NCBI RefSeq assembly: GCF_910592395.1
Contig: NC_088308.1
Location: 25,373,501-25,437,500, forward strand
DNA length: 64,000 nucleotides
From: Lineus longissimus
Lineage: Eukaryota; Nemertea; Pilidiophora; Heteronemertea; Lineidae
Direction of reading: 5' to 3'
The notes under the pieces were generated by a model, which saw only the letters and a program-made list of their open reading frames with translations, made no database searches and was not told the origin of the DNA. A program made the position numbers and the translations under genes. How positions within the stretch are numbered: position 1 is the first letter of the stretch; the number at the start of each line of letters is the position of its first letter. Shown here in pieces: positions 1 through 15,200 of the stretch.

Positions 1-211
1 TTTGTAAGAGTAAGACTAGGAAGTGACTACGAATCTGAAAATCTGCAAATTTTCTACAGCACAGTGAGTTTGGAATATTGTCTTTCTTTGTCACTGGGAA
101 TGGTGCCATCATCAACATTTAGGTTCGAAACATTTTAAATTACATCGTATTTTGTGTGCTCCTTGTCTAAAACGATGGATGTGTGCATATTTGTGATTTT
201 TTTGTTTTCAG

Positions 212-3200
212 AATAGAAGAAAAGATGATGATGAATTTTCACTCCTGAAGAAAGTTTGCCCTGTATGTGGTGAAAGTAACTGCCCTCGCCATAGGTGAGT
301 AGCATAAAATGCACTGCAGTCATGACTTTGATTGAAAAACACGAGACATCAGAAAATTATGCAAAGAGCTTGGTCACATTTGACACGATGAGACTCTAAT
401 CAGGACACCTCTCCATTAAGACAGAACTTGTCAGTTGGACGGTGTCCTTGAGAGAGAAATGTGTGATATATGAATAAGGCACCCTTGGTTTTCTTGCAGA
501 CCGGAGTTGAATATCTTAGCCCTGCAGCCATGGACAGATTTGATGCTACCAGAAAGGGTAGACACTGCCATAGAAGAAGTAAGTTGACCTTTGGTTGATA
601 ATTGCAATATACGACCAACTTGAAGACCATTGTTAAGGCTTGCAGATACATTTACTATTCCTTTCACTACTAAAGTTGATTTGAAGAATGACTGTTATCT
701 ATCATTGCTGATAGATTTCCTGAGGAGTTGTGTTGAATAAAAGCAATGATTAGAGAGCACGGTTGAGCTTCTCAAGGCAAGTATCTTCAGTATGCATGTA
801 GTAGAAGGGAACTACTATCAAATCATGCATGAAATGAAAGTGTTGTTGTCCTTTCTTAATTCTCAACAAATTCTTTTCAGTTTCTGACATTGGTTCTGAA
901 AAATTATGTCTACACTTGGTACCGGTGAGTATATTCATGTTAGCAGATTGTTTGTGAATGTTGTAATGAGAGGTAATATAAAAAACAAAAAGTTACTGAA
1001 ACATTTTTGCAAGTGTCTTAATTCCGCGAATGCACTGTCATACATAAACATTAAAAGTGCCAAAATTCAACTTGAATGCATACTCAATTGCAGTGATGTT
1101 GGTGAAGATGAGGCCTTCGTGGACGAGCTTAAAACAAGCATACGCTTCATGGCTGCCATTTTACTAAGGAGGATTAAAAAGGTGAGTTCTACTCAGCCTG
1201 AGAAAGTACCAGTACACCCTCTCCATAAAGGACAGTGCATTTGGTCCCTAACTGGTCATTTCCATTAAATCTGGACTCTATGAAGGACTCCTCTCTAGAG
1301 GATAGCATTCTCTGGGGTGTCCTTTAATAGATTAGTTCCGAAGTTTTGCCTGAAAAAGTAAATTATTTTCTCGTGTTTCCAGGTTGACATTCCGACTCTA
1401 GTCACTGAGAAATTGGTCCCTGCAGGGGTTCGCCATGTTGATTGTTATCTACAGGCGCGCAATAGCTGTAAGTTTGAATAGATGCATATGCTGCATGTAG
1501 TTGCACTTCGATTTGATTGAAAGCAGACACTAAGACCATTGACCTCCTTGACTCAACTAATACTTTTGTTCTTAAATAAATCTGGTTCTCGGTATCTGAA
1601 ACCATTCTGAGTTATGTATTGCCAGACTTAACTGAATATGGTTAAAGCAAGATGTCACTCACAAAGCAATTGCCCAAGTCAGTGACGTCAATTCCTTTGA
1701 ATAAATTGGCTGTGTCATGCCTGTTAGTTTGTAACTTACTTGTTCAGTCTTGACCATGCACCTTCATGTGTTTTAAGTTTTCCATCTTTCACATTTTCAT
1801 CTCTTTTACTCCAAAGGTGTCAAGGGTATGGTTGAGTTAACGTTTGATTCTTGCATGTACTGCCTTGCTTTGTTGTACAATGTACATGTACTGTTGTGGT
1901 ACATACATGTATTCTTCCCCTTTGCTTGGTCAAAGGCCAATGTTTTACTCTTCAGTTTATCTAGTGGCTCTTCTTTCTTAGCCCTCATGCTGGCAGTGGG
2001 GTCTTGCTATGGTGCAGAAATATCTGTTTTGTTTTGAAATCTTTGTTCACTCAACCTATTTCCCCCAGTCACATACTGATGCATGCACCCCTTCGTGCCT
2101 TCCTGGAAACAAAGGTTGCATGCTTTTGTATGACCATGTCCAAATAGTTGTTGTAAAAGTGGAGTGTTGACCTCAGGTCGTGATCCGACCACTTTCGCCA
2201 GTGCAAAATTACACATTAAACTAATCCTCGTTCCATTCACTGGTTAACATGATATTGATAAAGGCAGAGAAGCCATCTGTAAATTTTCAAATCTACTCTG
2301 TTATGGACGGCCACAAGGATTCTTTATCAAAGGAAAAAAAATTATGCATCATGCCTGAGCTGGTCGGATTTGAATTCGGCCTTCTGCATGTACATATAAT
2401 AGTATATGCGTTTCATTATTCATATGGTTAACCCTTTGTTTTGTTAAACATCTGCTCAGGAGTTCTGATTCATAACATTAATAATTTAATCTTTCAGATA
2501 AAAAAGGTGATATCCAGCAAGTGACACTGGACCTAATGGGCTCTCATCTCCATATTGCTATGAGGAGTCGAGCGGCAGAGCTGCAATATCTACGTCAGAT
2601 TGCTGACAACATATTCCCCTACATTTTATCAGCACAATCATTACAATGCAGGTAGGTTGAGAATCTGATGTTTTCTTGAACCTGATAAAAAAGTGGAATG
2701 CGATACTTGACCACTGTTGAAATAAGAATATTGAGTTGACATGTTAATTGACCATCGTTTGCACTTCTAGGTCGCTGTGTTCACTGCTGAGAGAGATCCT
2801 CGCCAGCTCCATCCTCCTCCCAGTCATGGATGTTATAGCGGATCCAGTAAGTATCTTACTTGATCATTGCTTCGTCAGCACCATTGATACGATGCTGATG
2901 CTGCCATCAACTTATAACCTCATGAATAAAGAGCAATGTCAGATGTTATATCGTTCCCATTGTCGTCAGGATGTCGTGCATATCAACACCAAAACTTTCA
3001 TTGGAAACATCAACAACTTTTAATTCACACGAGGATCTTCTCTTTTTTCAGGACATAGTTAACAAGTTATTACTTGTCTTTTTTGATGACACACCGGTGA
3101 GTACAATGTTGTTCGTGGTTGTGAGGAAGCCCCACCTGTTACGTAGGCTTAGTCCAAACGATTTATCCAGAAAAGTTTGACTACCGTCAAGAGTATCTTT

Positions 3201-6200
3201 GTTGATTTGGTTTTGCTGATGAGAAAAATGGCTGTCTTGTTTATAATAGTTGTCTTTGTTGACCTATATGAGAAGGCTGCACCTGACTTCCCTATAAGAG
3301 GTGACTATGTCTCTCATCTTATTCAGCCTCCAGTCTGTTTGGACCCACCATCAACCCAGGTCACGATTCTTGCCAACTTCAGTGTGCCACTTAGTCGGAA
3401 TTGCTCAGTAAGTAGTGCGCTTCTTTGTTTTTGCATAGGCAAAGATAGACTCTGTGCAATATGAATGTCACTGCAGTTTATTTTTAAGTTTTGGCCCGTT
3501 TTTTGGCCATTGACCACTCATGAGACCTAAATCGGCCCTGTGTGGTACTAGTATATGAATATTATACTTGCATTGTAGTTTACATTTGTAAGTCTCATTC
3601 AATAAAAGAGGCATTTGAGGTCAGTGACTTCTCAAAGATCTTGTGCTAGGATCCTGTGGCCTCCAGACCTGCACTACCTTCACATCTTGATAACATCGCC
3701 CATCTACAGAGTTTCATTTGTCGCCGTAATTCTTCTTTTTCCTTTGAATTCAGTCATTACACATTGAATCAGTTGCTGATATAATGAATAACCAGGAAGC
3801 CCTCTACCCATTCATGCAGTTCCTCAAGAGGGAAGCCTCAGTCAACGTGCTTATGTTCTGTTTAGCAGCAGGTATGTATTGGATACATTCCTCAATGAAC
3901 ATAGAGACAAACTCAAACTCAATCATCATCAAGGGAAAACTATATCTGTTTTGACTTGACTTCAATCTCTTCATTAGCTCTCTTTGCTGTATACTGTTTT
4001 GCTCCCTTTGAGGACAGCAGATGTCATAATACAGCCCATCCTGCATGCATGCTAGGCATAAATGTGACAAACCTTAAACTTAAGCGGACATTAAAATCCA
4101 TGACTGCACTGCAGCAGTCCCTTGCCCTGCCACATTGGATATCTTGAAATTAGGCATTTTTGCTTCGTAATCTGACTCCTTTCTACAATGATTTGTGCGT
4201 CTACAGGTTGGCCACTTTCTGCTGCTCGTAAATTTTTGCCTGAAGATGAAGAGAGTCTTCTGGCCTTGGAAGAGCTAAATGGCTACAGTAAGAGTGGTCA
4301 TGTGTATCAGCTAAACCCCTCACGAGATACCTACCTAACCGCCATCACATCATCTCGCACAACATTATAAACCTGTGTTTATGCTGTGTGTGCGCAATGT
4401 CCTTTCCGTAATACCCGTAGAGTGAGGTGTCTGTTTGGTCCTGTAACCTTACTTGTAGTTACCCTGGATTGTGACATCTGAAACAGTGATGCAGTCACTT
4501 AACCTCAGCATGCCATGCAGAATTTCAGTTTATGATGTAGGACGTGAGGGCGGATATTGGTTATTGCCATTTGACAGTTTATGTTTGCCTTATATAGTGC
4601 ATAGGTTTCTGCTCTTGTTTTCCACCCACTCTAAAGTCTGCCAGCCCCGGGGCTGAGGAAGTCCTACCAAAGCTTTTAGATGTGAAAATTCCTTGAATTA
4701 AAGTCAACACAATTCCAGCCTTCAAACTTGTTGATTTGAACCGAAGATCAGAACTGCTCAAATGGTCTTTCTGCAGCACCTCTTAATCCATGTTGGCTAA
4801 GTTTTTGAATAACCTAAACACAACATCTTGTTTTGGACTAAACTGTCTAAAAGAACCATCGAAGGCTGCCATATTGCATCTTCATCATCATTTGTTTTAA
4901 TTTGTCGGACTACGAATGTATGTCCTATGTGACTGTGAACATGTGTGTATATTAAGCTGGTGTCGTACAGCAGTATTTTAAGGGCAGGCAATGTCCATCA
5001 TCAAAGGGTACATGTAGTTGGTGTCTGAATTTCATTTTGAATTTCATTGTATTTTTCAGAGGATTTCAATCGAAAGATCCTGAATCCAGATTTGACCTCT
5101 GTTGACCTTCAGAATCTTCACACAGAGGTCAACGAGATGTTTGGACGTTACTGCGCATTCACTTCTGTGGATAAGATACAGTTTGATGATGATATCATAA
5201 GCGAACTACAAAGAAGTAAGTTAGGACTCATTTGATCAAAACACGGTAGATCCCAAATGTTGGTTTGTTTAGGCCTTCAAGGCCAATGATAACATGGGCA
5301 ATGAAAGTTGTAATGAAAATTGTCCTTGTATGGTAATACTAACATCTTCAAAATCTTGTCTAAAAAGATGTAACAGTGTTATTCATGAATTTGATCGAAA
5401 TCTGTCCATTTCAGTCTGTGATGGACCACCAGAAGGAGTGAAGAGGCTTCAAGTGACCACCCCGCTCTTCAGAGCCTATGAGCATGCCTACAATCTACTG
5501 GAGAACACATTTTTACCTCTCTTTCACCAAAGTGATGATGTAAGTCACTTCTCAACATAACTATTTCCTCCCCAATGGAGGACATGGAGATGATGTCATC
5601 ACAGCAAAGGACGCCATGCATGGTACTCAATCATTGTAGACAACGTCAGCATGGTCAAGGCTATGGATTGCTGTCCAAAATGGCTGCTCGAATCCCATAG
5701 ATAGCGACGTCAATGCATTATTGAATAAAGTTGAACCAATTCTAATCAAGTTGAGGCATGACCTTGGTCTCATGCCTTGGTGGTCGTTTGGTAGGCTCAT
5801 ATTTCATCTAGATGTACACTGAAGTAAATCTATACAGCTTTCACTCTAAATTTGGCTCTATCTTCTTTCAGTATTACATCTGGCTGTGCGGTAACCGTCA
5901 TTCCAAAGGCCTGTTCAGAAGTGCATCAAGGTAAGGACTCATGGTCAGAATGAAACCTGAAACCTTTGTTCATTTGCTTAAAGCATGCTGTTTTCGCTGT
6001 TACTGAATCTTCACAGTATATTGACATATTGACTAATATCACAGGGAGGTTATAGTCATGTGCTTTGGGGTCAAATTGACGGTTTTTAGGTGACTTATGC
6101 GCGTACCGGTAGTTTGGGGACTGGCTAGATCATGTTTGATTTAGGGATTAATATATTCCTCGTAGAGACTTCTATTGGCAGCTTTGTGTAACTTAATCTG

Positions 6201-9200
6201 GCCTACCTGGCTCCTGCTCAAATGTATATTGTCTCCCTTTAATGATTGGGTTGTAACAGAGATAAGACCGAAGTTTTATTGTATGTAGTCACAAGTAATA
6301 AAGGGTCTTTGTAAGTCTCCACAGCTTTTATCACTCTTTGTTCATTTCATTGCACACAAAATATCTTTTATGGGAATTTACTCTGACAGTCATAGCAGTA
6401 CTTTCCCACTTATCATTTCTGCTCGCCTTTGTATGTCCAATTAGAAGTGTTCTCAATGTCAAAGCAATATCAGCATTTATTTTGATCAATGCTTCTAAAA
6501 ATAGACTACTAAGCAAGTGTTAGGCATGAAAAAGTCATTGATAGTTTTGCCTTTAGCTGAATACTGTATACCTCATTTATTTTGGCAAACTTAAAATTTT
6601 TTTTTCCTGAATCGCCAAAAAAGGCGCAAAATTACATTCGTTATGAAACATCACTTATTCCCAGAACTAAATTGGGTCTGCAGTATTTCTGTGTTGCTTT
6701 TATCATTCATGTTTTTCTCTTTCCATTTTCTAAGCAATTCTTTAACATCCAAGACCACTCAGTGTAACAGTACTAGGTAATGCTTGTTATGAAATGTTGT
6801 AGTATCAGTCAATGGACATGGTACCCTCCCATGGTAGTAGATAGTTGGGTCTGTTTTTGAGTTTATCTTGTCAAACTATTGTACTTTTCTAAAAACAAGA
6901 ACCTATCCTACTTGTCCTTACCTGGTACCTGAATTTCTCCTTAAAAGATAACTAATGAATGTAGTTTGGTGAATTGGGATATATCTCAAGTTATGTCATT
7001 TGTGTCTAACACGTCTGTCAGTTTTACCTTTTTTGGCACACCCTGTGCTCATGTGGTTGAACATTGCTTGATCAAGTTCACCAAATCCTGGTATATCTAA
7101 AATGAGTGAAACCCAATTTGCTGAGTGGTAGATTCAGCAATTCTGTCACTCAGTGAACTAGGCTCCTGTACGTGCATCCTTGTGCAAGATTTCAAAGCAG
7201 CCCTCCTAATGAGAAGGTTCTATCTTTTGCTATAAAGCCAATCCATGACTTCACATCTACATTCTGGTACCTTAATCATGTCAGAGAAGCGCTTGGTCTG
7301 CCGGTGATTTCATTGGGAGTGGTACTAGCATGAAGTGGAATCCGTAAATTAGTCATAGACTAAATATCAAGCTGTGACTTGTGCATGACCCGCATGAGAC
7401 TAGATTTTGCTACAGTAACACATAACTGGATGTGTGCATGCCCAGATTAACTTGGTCGGCTCTCTGTGGTGAGAGTGTCATGTTGTCGGATACATATAGG
7501 TGGCACTGTTGTAATGTGTTGTCTCTTGAATTAGGGACGTATTAGAAATACCAGCCAACAAGAAGAAGAAGAAGAAGAACAAGTAATCATGTTTGATAGC
7601 ACTGCTAATATAGTTGTTTTCCGTAGTGCATACTAAAAGTTGATAATGTACATACCAAATAGGATAACTTGTTTGAAAGATGTTTGATTGTGTGAATATA
7701 ACAAAACTTCAAGTTGCAGAATATAGGTACTTGGTAGTGCTAGTAATATGCTAACTTTCACTTTTGCTGTGACTTTAATTGTACTAAGTTCGGTCAGATA
7801 AAATTGTCATGGCTTCCAGACTGTCAATAACCTTCACAATTAGTGTTCTTTCTCTCAACTGCATATTTGTATCAACTTGTGTGGTCTGATAAAAATCTTC
7901 CTTTTTGTCTGTTTCTGTGTGAAATTGAATATCCCATCGTTACCTAGTCCTTCTGATTGAAGCCTTGCGTGTCTCATGCCCAATGTGTATTGTGGACCTT
8001 AGTGATTTGTATTAGTGTTGTCTGAAGTAGTTATCTTTTTGGAATGTATCTGGACAGATACTCAGTAGATATGAGGAGGATTTAGTATTTATCATCAAAT
8101 GTGGGGCACCTTGAGTTTGACACCCTGTATGATTGCGGTAGTGAACCAACTGCATGGTAGTGGAGATAGCGTGATGCATGAGCCATGTCACACAGCAGTT
8201 AGCAGCATGTAACACCGTTGTTAAAAACAATATACAAATGTCGAAGTCACTGCAAGTAACTGTCAAAGGTCGCGCCGAGAAACTGGGTAATAATTTCTCA
8301 CAGCGTGTTGTACACGAGAACCCGTCACCTCTGCCGTGGTTTGATATAATGATTTTGATAATAACACCCATCTAAAGCATAATTTCTTCCACTTTTTTAT
8401 TATCTATTTCTTTCTTTGCACTTGCAGTAAGAAGTTGGCTAATCAACAGTTCGGTCTGTCAAAAATTGGAAACCGACTTAAAGGCGTGTTTAGGAGTAAC
8501 ACAGGTAAAGAGAGTTTACAATTTAAAAGAAGAAAACAATGATATCCAACGCAGTATCCATTATCTTTGTGCGGAGTGCATCACAATAAAAGCGAATGAT
8601 GTTCTAAATAGCTCATCTCCTGAAATGTGTCCAATGGTATGGCTAATAATTAGCTTTTTCCAGACTTGCTTGTGTATTGGAGCTCTGCCATGTCTGCTGT
8701 GGAGAAAAATATGATCAACTTATGGGGTCAGACTCTACTACTTTCTACTTGCCGTCCTCATGTGAAACTTGTAAGATCCCCTAAAACATTGTTGATATTA
8801 TAGAACAGATCTGCCAACTGTGTTAGTCTTGCTACAGTAGCCGTCTTATTTCAGTGGAAGGCAAATATATTGATGGTATCCCTTACACAGATGCTGCGGA
8901 GGACCTTGTGGTGAGTTGTGTGAAAATATTCCATGAAATATCCTGGCAAATTTCTTGCAACTCAGGGATAACTATAAGCAGTAGTTGTCTTCAGGTGACT
9001 AGTAGTATACAACGTTAGTGCTGTGAGATATGAGAAACCCCTATTGGTAACTATGTGTAACTTAATCTGACCTTCAAAAATGCTGCCTATAGTTTCCCTT
9101 TAAAATACTGAAGCAGGCACAAGGTCAGTTGTGCGTATACTAGAAGTTTAGATATGACATGTACAAGGCAGCGGACTTGTCGTCTTTATTCAGTTGTAAT

Positions 9201-12200
9201 AATCTTCAGTTCTGGATTAGTCAACATTCTGTCCTCGTGGTATTTTTAGTTGCATGAAATTACAGGAATTTCTCGACTAGTTGCATTGATATGATTCCTC
9301 TTCAGAATGGTGATGTGTGCCGCTCATCTTATATTCCTAAAATAGTTACAATGTCTCATTTTGTGAATGTGCATCGTGGACCCCATTGACTTTTGTTATG
9401 CGTAGTGTACCTGCACACTATAGGTTCAAAGAAATTGAAAATCCTCCTTGTAATGATCTATTAAACATGTTTTGTATTTGTATTCATAAGCATCGCTCCT
9501 AAGATTGACTCTGTTGGTGTTTGCATGTACTGGAAGCTGTACAGATGTGATCATAAAGACACTATGTCCACCCTTGCAGTCAGCTGCAAATGCTGACTGC
9601 CCTGGTATAAAATCTTATTTGTCCATACTGAACCTTTTACTGCACATTTTGCAGGGTTCATTGCGGTGTTTTCTGGACCAGGTACATGTACGTGACAACA
9701 ATAGGCACTGACATGATTGTTTGGGTGTATACTGTAGCTTGGAAAATATTTGTGGCAGGTTTTGTTAACGGTTGCCTCCCTTTCACAGCAAAAAAACCTT
9801 TTACGTTTTCCAAAATTGAAACACCTGCAAAACTTTTCCAGGTTTTGTTACAAATTGTTAGATCTGTGTGTATCACTCGCAGACCCTTGTCACTTATTTT
9901 GTTGAATTCTTTGTTTGAATTGTACATGCAGATCCACTGTTGAAATTGTTTGAATGATTATTTAGAGTTATCTATGTTCTGTGTTTTGATACATGTATAG
10001 ATACCGCTGATTGGTCATGTGATATCTGATTGGCATGATCTTGCCTTTCACTAGAGTGAATTTGGACCAGTCAGCAAAGCAGAAGTGTCATTTTGTTTTT
10101 TGAAATATCTCAGTTTGTCAGTAGTTTTCCTTCCAATGATGATGAATATGATGATAGAAATCTTTTAAAAACAAAATGAAAATGTTCACTGACTTCTACC
10201 GCAGGGAAAAGGACAAACATTGGCTGGAGAGGGGAAAGGTCCAGTCGCCCCTGCTACCCCTCCAGTCACCCCACGGCGGGTACGAGCATTATCTTTGCCG
10301 GTATTAGATATGGAGAACACTAACAGCTTAATGGACCGGCGGCTTTCTAACATTGCGGTTTGTAGTAGTCAAACATTAGCATTATGATGTGGTGGTGTTG
10401 AATTCACAATAACTATAGTCCCACTTGGGTGCCGTTTAGTCACGTAGCTGTCACATCTAATAACTCTCCACGAATCGCCTTTAACACTTTCTCCTGAGAA
10501 CCCTATCTTGATCAATGCTGTATCATGGCTTAATGGCAACATCTGCCTCTTTGAGCTCTTCTAGAGCCTTCTGGAAATACCACTGGTTCAGGTGAATTCT
10601 ATTCACTCCTACTCCTAATGACATTTAACGATAGAGTAGATTTCTGACACATTTTACCCTACCTGGCCTCAAGCACAGGTCCTTCCCAATACCTGTAGCA
10701 TGGGCCATCAACAGACTATAATGTATCTCCTCAGTATAGCCATACATGTAGTTGTATCCTAATCCTTCTGGAAATTAGGGGTCCCACAGATGCAGAAGTG
10801 AGTCTTAGTTCGTCCAAAACCTCGAGGGCAAGACCAACATGAAATGAGTTGAAAATCTAACCCACTATGAAGGACATACAGCTATTGTGAATGTTCTTTT
10901 TCCAATCATCTTTAAACTCTTTTCTATTCTTGACGCATGCATTTCTTTGATAAACTCAAGTACCTCTGCATCTGCTCAGTTCCCAGCCTTGAGCCAGCTC
11001 ATTATTAGGTTCAACTAAGCCTCTGTAAATGAGAAAAGAGAAAAATGTTTTCTTTGTAATTGCTATGATTCCAAGCACAGATTCTAATTGATGCAAATTT
11101 TTGTCCTGTTTATGCCTTTGAATGATTAAATTGCCTTGGCCTGATATTGGCAAGCTGATGTCAATCCAATATTATCTGATATTCCGTTGTGACTCCTTTT
11201 TTGTAGCGGTAAGTCTTCAGAATAGTGTTTCAAGAGCTTGCTATGTGCCTTGTGTGCAGATTGTAACTTTAACTTTGCGTAAGTATAACATGATATGCCT
11301 TTGACTGCAATTCCAACCTCATTAACATGCTTTGCTTTTTCTCAGGTACTCTCATGTTTTGCCGGCATGAAACACATCACCCTGACAGGTCAATGCCTTT
11401 GATGATGGGAGGTGGTTTAAACTCATTTTTCTCATAAAGGGAGTCACTGAAATCAAAAAATGGTCCTCATGTTCTGATAAAAACACTTAGCATTGTATTG
11501 TTGTAACATGAAATATGAGTTGGTGTCAAGTTACAACTATGTTATTTTGCTTTTCTATGCTGCACCTACTGAAACTGTTACACAAACTTTAGATGTTTTT
11601 AATCCATCTTCAGGCTTCTGATACCTCCGATGAGATGCTCTGCGATAATCTATTCGACGACCCAAAAGATGCGCCCCTGAGGGACCTCAGCTCTTGGCGG
11701 GTTGAGATCCCTTCGATTGAAGAAGAAATGGACCCCGAAAGCCGGAAGAAGTTTCATTCTTTTCTGATCGATGTCAGGAGGTTGGATATACTTGAAGAAG
11801 GTACAGGAAACATCATCAATCTCATTGTAATTTTGGATACATTGAATGGTGATTTGATAAGGACGGCTCGGTCTGTACAAAAGCTGTGATTTGTTTCAAG
11901 AAATTGTTTAATCACTGTGTTAATTACATTTCCATCCATTTTCAGCATTCTCCAGTTGGGTGGTAAAGAGACGATACAATGAATTTTATATCTTGGAGCA
12001 AAAGTTGAAGGAATTTCATGGTAGGTTCCCCATCTTATATCGCTATCACATCCTCAGACTCCTACTAACACAGAAGTTTGTGTGACACCTCACACAAACT
12101 CCCATTTTAAAATGATTAAAAATCTCCTGTCATATCATATTGATTCCCTTGCTTCCAAAACTAATTTCGCAAGTTTTTTCCAGGGGAATTTGCTGATGTT

Positions 12201-15200
12201 AAATTGCCCAACAAGAAGACACTGGGAACCAAAGGTGCCGACTTCATGGAATCGAAGAGAGTTGCTTTTGAGAAGTATCTTCAGGCTCTCCTGACTAAAC
12301 CTACGTTAAAGGGAAGTGAGATGCTCTTTAACTTCCTGACATCAGACAATGAGCTTACGACAAGTTTCCTGCCAGACCTGAATCTAGGTGAGTTGCTCAT
12401 GCACAAACCTTTTACAATCAGAAAGCCTCAGTAAAATACAGGGGGTTAAGTCGAGTTCTTTTCGTCAGGCATCATACCAAGATATAGAGTATCTGTACAG
12501 TCTCAGTCAGATGACTCTTCACCCACTAAGCTTTGAAGCTCCTCTGCTGCTCTGATTTGGTTCCAGTTTTCGCGGCATGATGAAGTATGTAGCATTGAAG
12601 TTATCTTCCTAGTTACATGCACTTGTACTTTCTGATGCTAGGCACAGAGGTAAATGTCTCCAAATGAAAATAACCGTTGTCCTTTTTCATAATTCAGGAA
12701 AGATGTTTAGATCTGTTCCAATCAAGTTACAGAAGGAGGTAAGATCCGAATTATCCTCAGTTTGAAAGCTTCTCACTTCAAAGAATCACTTTTCTTAGCC
12801 ATGTGTGCATCTATGTCTTCTCAAACAATCTCAATGTCTTTATTTCCTCTTCAGCGAGGGCAGCATTTAGAGCCATTCCTTACCTCCTTCGTGACGTCCT
12901 GTGATGCTCCAAAACCAAGACCTAGTCGGATGGAGGACGGTGACAGTGACACAGTGTCGATATCTAGCGAAAATGTATGTAAATTTCCCGAAAGTAATCC
13001 TAAAGAAAACAACCCTATTCTCCAGTTCTTGTTGTGCCAAATAGATCTGGTCATAGGGATTATGATGGTAAAAAGTACAACGACCTGAAATGAACAAAAA
13101 GTTATCGAGTTTTATTTTTTGTTTCAGCTTGCCAATCCTCAGTATGATAACAATGCTGGCATGGACCTTGACCTGAATCCAGAGTATGTTGACCCTGGCA
13201 TCTGTTCTTCAGACATCACTGGTGTCTTAGATACTGTAATCTATGTTGGTAAGTACACTGATCTATTCAAGCCTTGGTTTGATACCTGGCATATATCGCT
13301 TGTGATCTGGGCAAGTCACATGCACATCCTTTGAGTGAGACAAAATGAGATGCCTTGAACCTGTTGCTTGACTGGATCAGTAATCCCAATTGGTGCCAGA
13401 CCATTGTGGCATTCAACTGACACAAAGGAAACACAGAAGAAGGTGTCATTGATATAAGGGAGCAAGGTTGCATTATCTGGTAAGGTTGATTGCATGAATC
13501 TCTAATGAAACATTACCAATGTGTAGCTAGATTACATCTGTCATATTTCCATTTCAGCCAAAAGTTTTTATCATGTGCCAAAATGGTTTCAGCAAGTTCT
13601 GATGACAATCCGGATGTTGGGCAGAAATACGGTTGACAATGCGGTAGACTGGTATATCGGTCAGAAGTTGAGTCAAGTCACCAAGGAACATAGAATTGTC
13701 AACATTGTTCATTTATTACGAGGTAAGTTAAAGATGAAGTGGTCTGGATTCTTGAAAATAGCCATTAAATGAGTTACTATTTGAGCCAATAGATATTGAA
13801 AGCTCAGGGTTGACTTTCTGAGCACTTGAGTTGAGAAGATGCTGTTTTCGCAACAGTACATGTAACTATGCCATTGGGCCCAGCTGCCGCTGGTCATAGA
13901 ACTTCTTAATGACTGTCCATTTAAGATTGAAATCATGTAAGAAAAAGAAGAACGTTTAAACTTGCTAAAGATTATTCATTCTTGTTTGCAGACGTTCTCT
14001 TCTTCGATGACGATCCACCACGGTAAGCTTCAAGGCATTTTGTACTTGCTGATCTTGTGTCAACTCTTCTGTTGCCTGCTTGCGAGTGTTCAAAATACCT
14101 TCTGCTCTGATCCAAATTGTGCGTGTTAAATCAAGCTTCATTGTATCTTCCACTAATCTACAGTAATTTTCATTGACCAATAAAAGGCCTTTGACTGAGC
14201 ATGAAATCCACATTGGGGTCAAAAGATTTGAAACCTCAAGTACTTAAATCTTGTTGGAAGTTCTTTATTTTTCATTTCTCCTGCTTCAAAATTGTGTATT
14301 TATATTGTACTCACCTTTCAATGTTGCCTCTCAGGTATTCCCCCCTCCATGAAATCTTCTCAAGGAAAAGAAAACGTGGTGATCCTTGGTACATGCTATG
14401 CTTTGTTGTTGGTTTTCATCATTCTTCAGGCTCTTGTCTTTAAATCACTATATCATGTATTGGTTAGGTATTTTGGGTATATCAGTATGTGTTATCAATT
14501 TAGTGTGAGTTACTTCTGCAGGCCAGCACTCATGCAATTTCAGAGTCCCAAACTGAAGGGCATTTCTGGCAAGCTTTGGAAAATGTACACAAACCGTCTA
14601 TCAACTTCATGTGTATGCCATTGCAGTAATGTGTCTACAGAGGGGAACTCTGTAGGCCTACTGGCCAGGCAGAACTCATGCTACTCTATTTAGGTTTTGC
14701 CACCTTGCTATCTCCTTTGTTTTTTATTCTGCTGCTTCTCTTACAGAGGGCATAAGAGGCGTCGACAAAAAAAGTAAAATAATTTCTGTAGATCGTGGCT
14801 TAGCTTATGGCCAGTAGGACTCTAACTGTCGAAATAACCAAACAAATGTGATCAGTTGTAACAAAATGAGTGACTTATGACATGGAGTGGTCTAGAATAG
14901 GAATCTACATGTAATTCTCCAAATTACACTACAAATGTACATAGGGATTTAGATGTGTGGGCATCCACCTAGAAATACTAGTTGTAGATAGTAGCATTGC
15001 TGCAGAGTATGTCAATGTGTCTCTTTTGTCAAGCTCCAGGGAGAACCATTTGTTACACTGTAAGATATGTTGTAAACCTTGAGATTTGTTGGCGCTGAAG
15101 TCCAAATACTCTGCAGAAGTTGTTGCATCTGTTGTAATCTCATTTCAGGACTGAGAAAGAGAAGTTGATGCGCAAGCAAGAAACACTCAGGGAATTCAAG

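Noticed and set aside
14292-14693. 133-codon plus-strand open frame
   Set aside because: It lies in an SNX14 intron in a frame not used by the gene and has no domain; only the 54-nt segment at 14335 was kept as an exon candidate.
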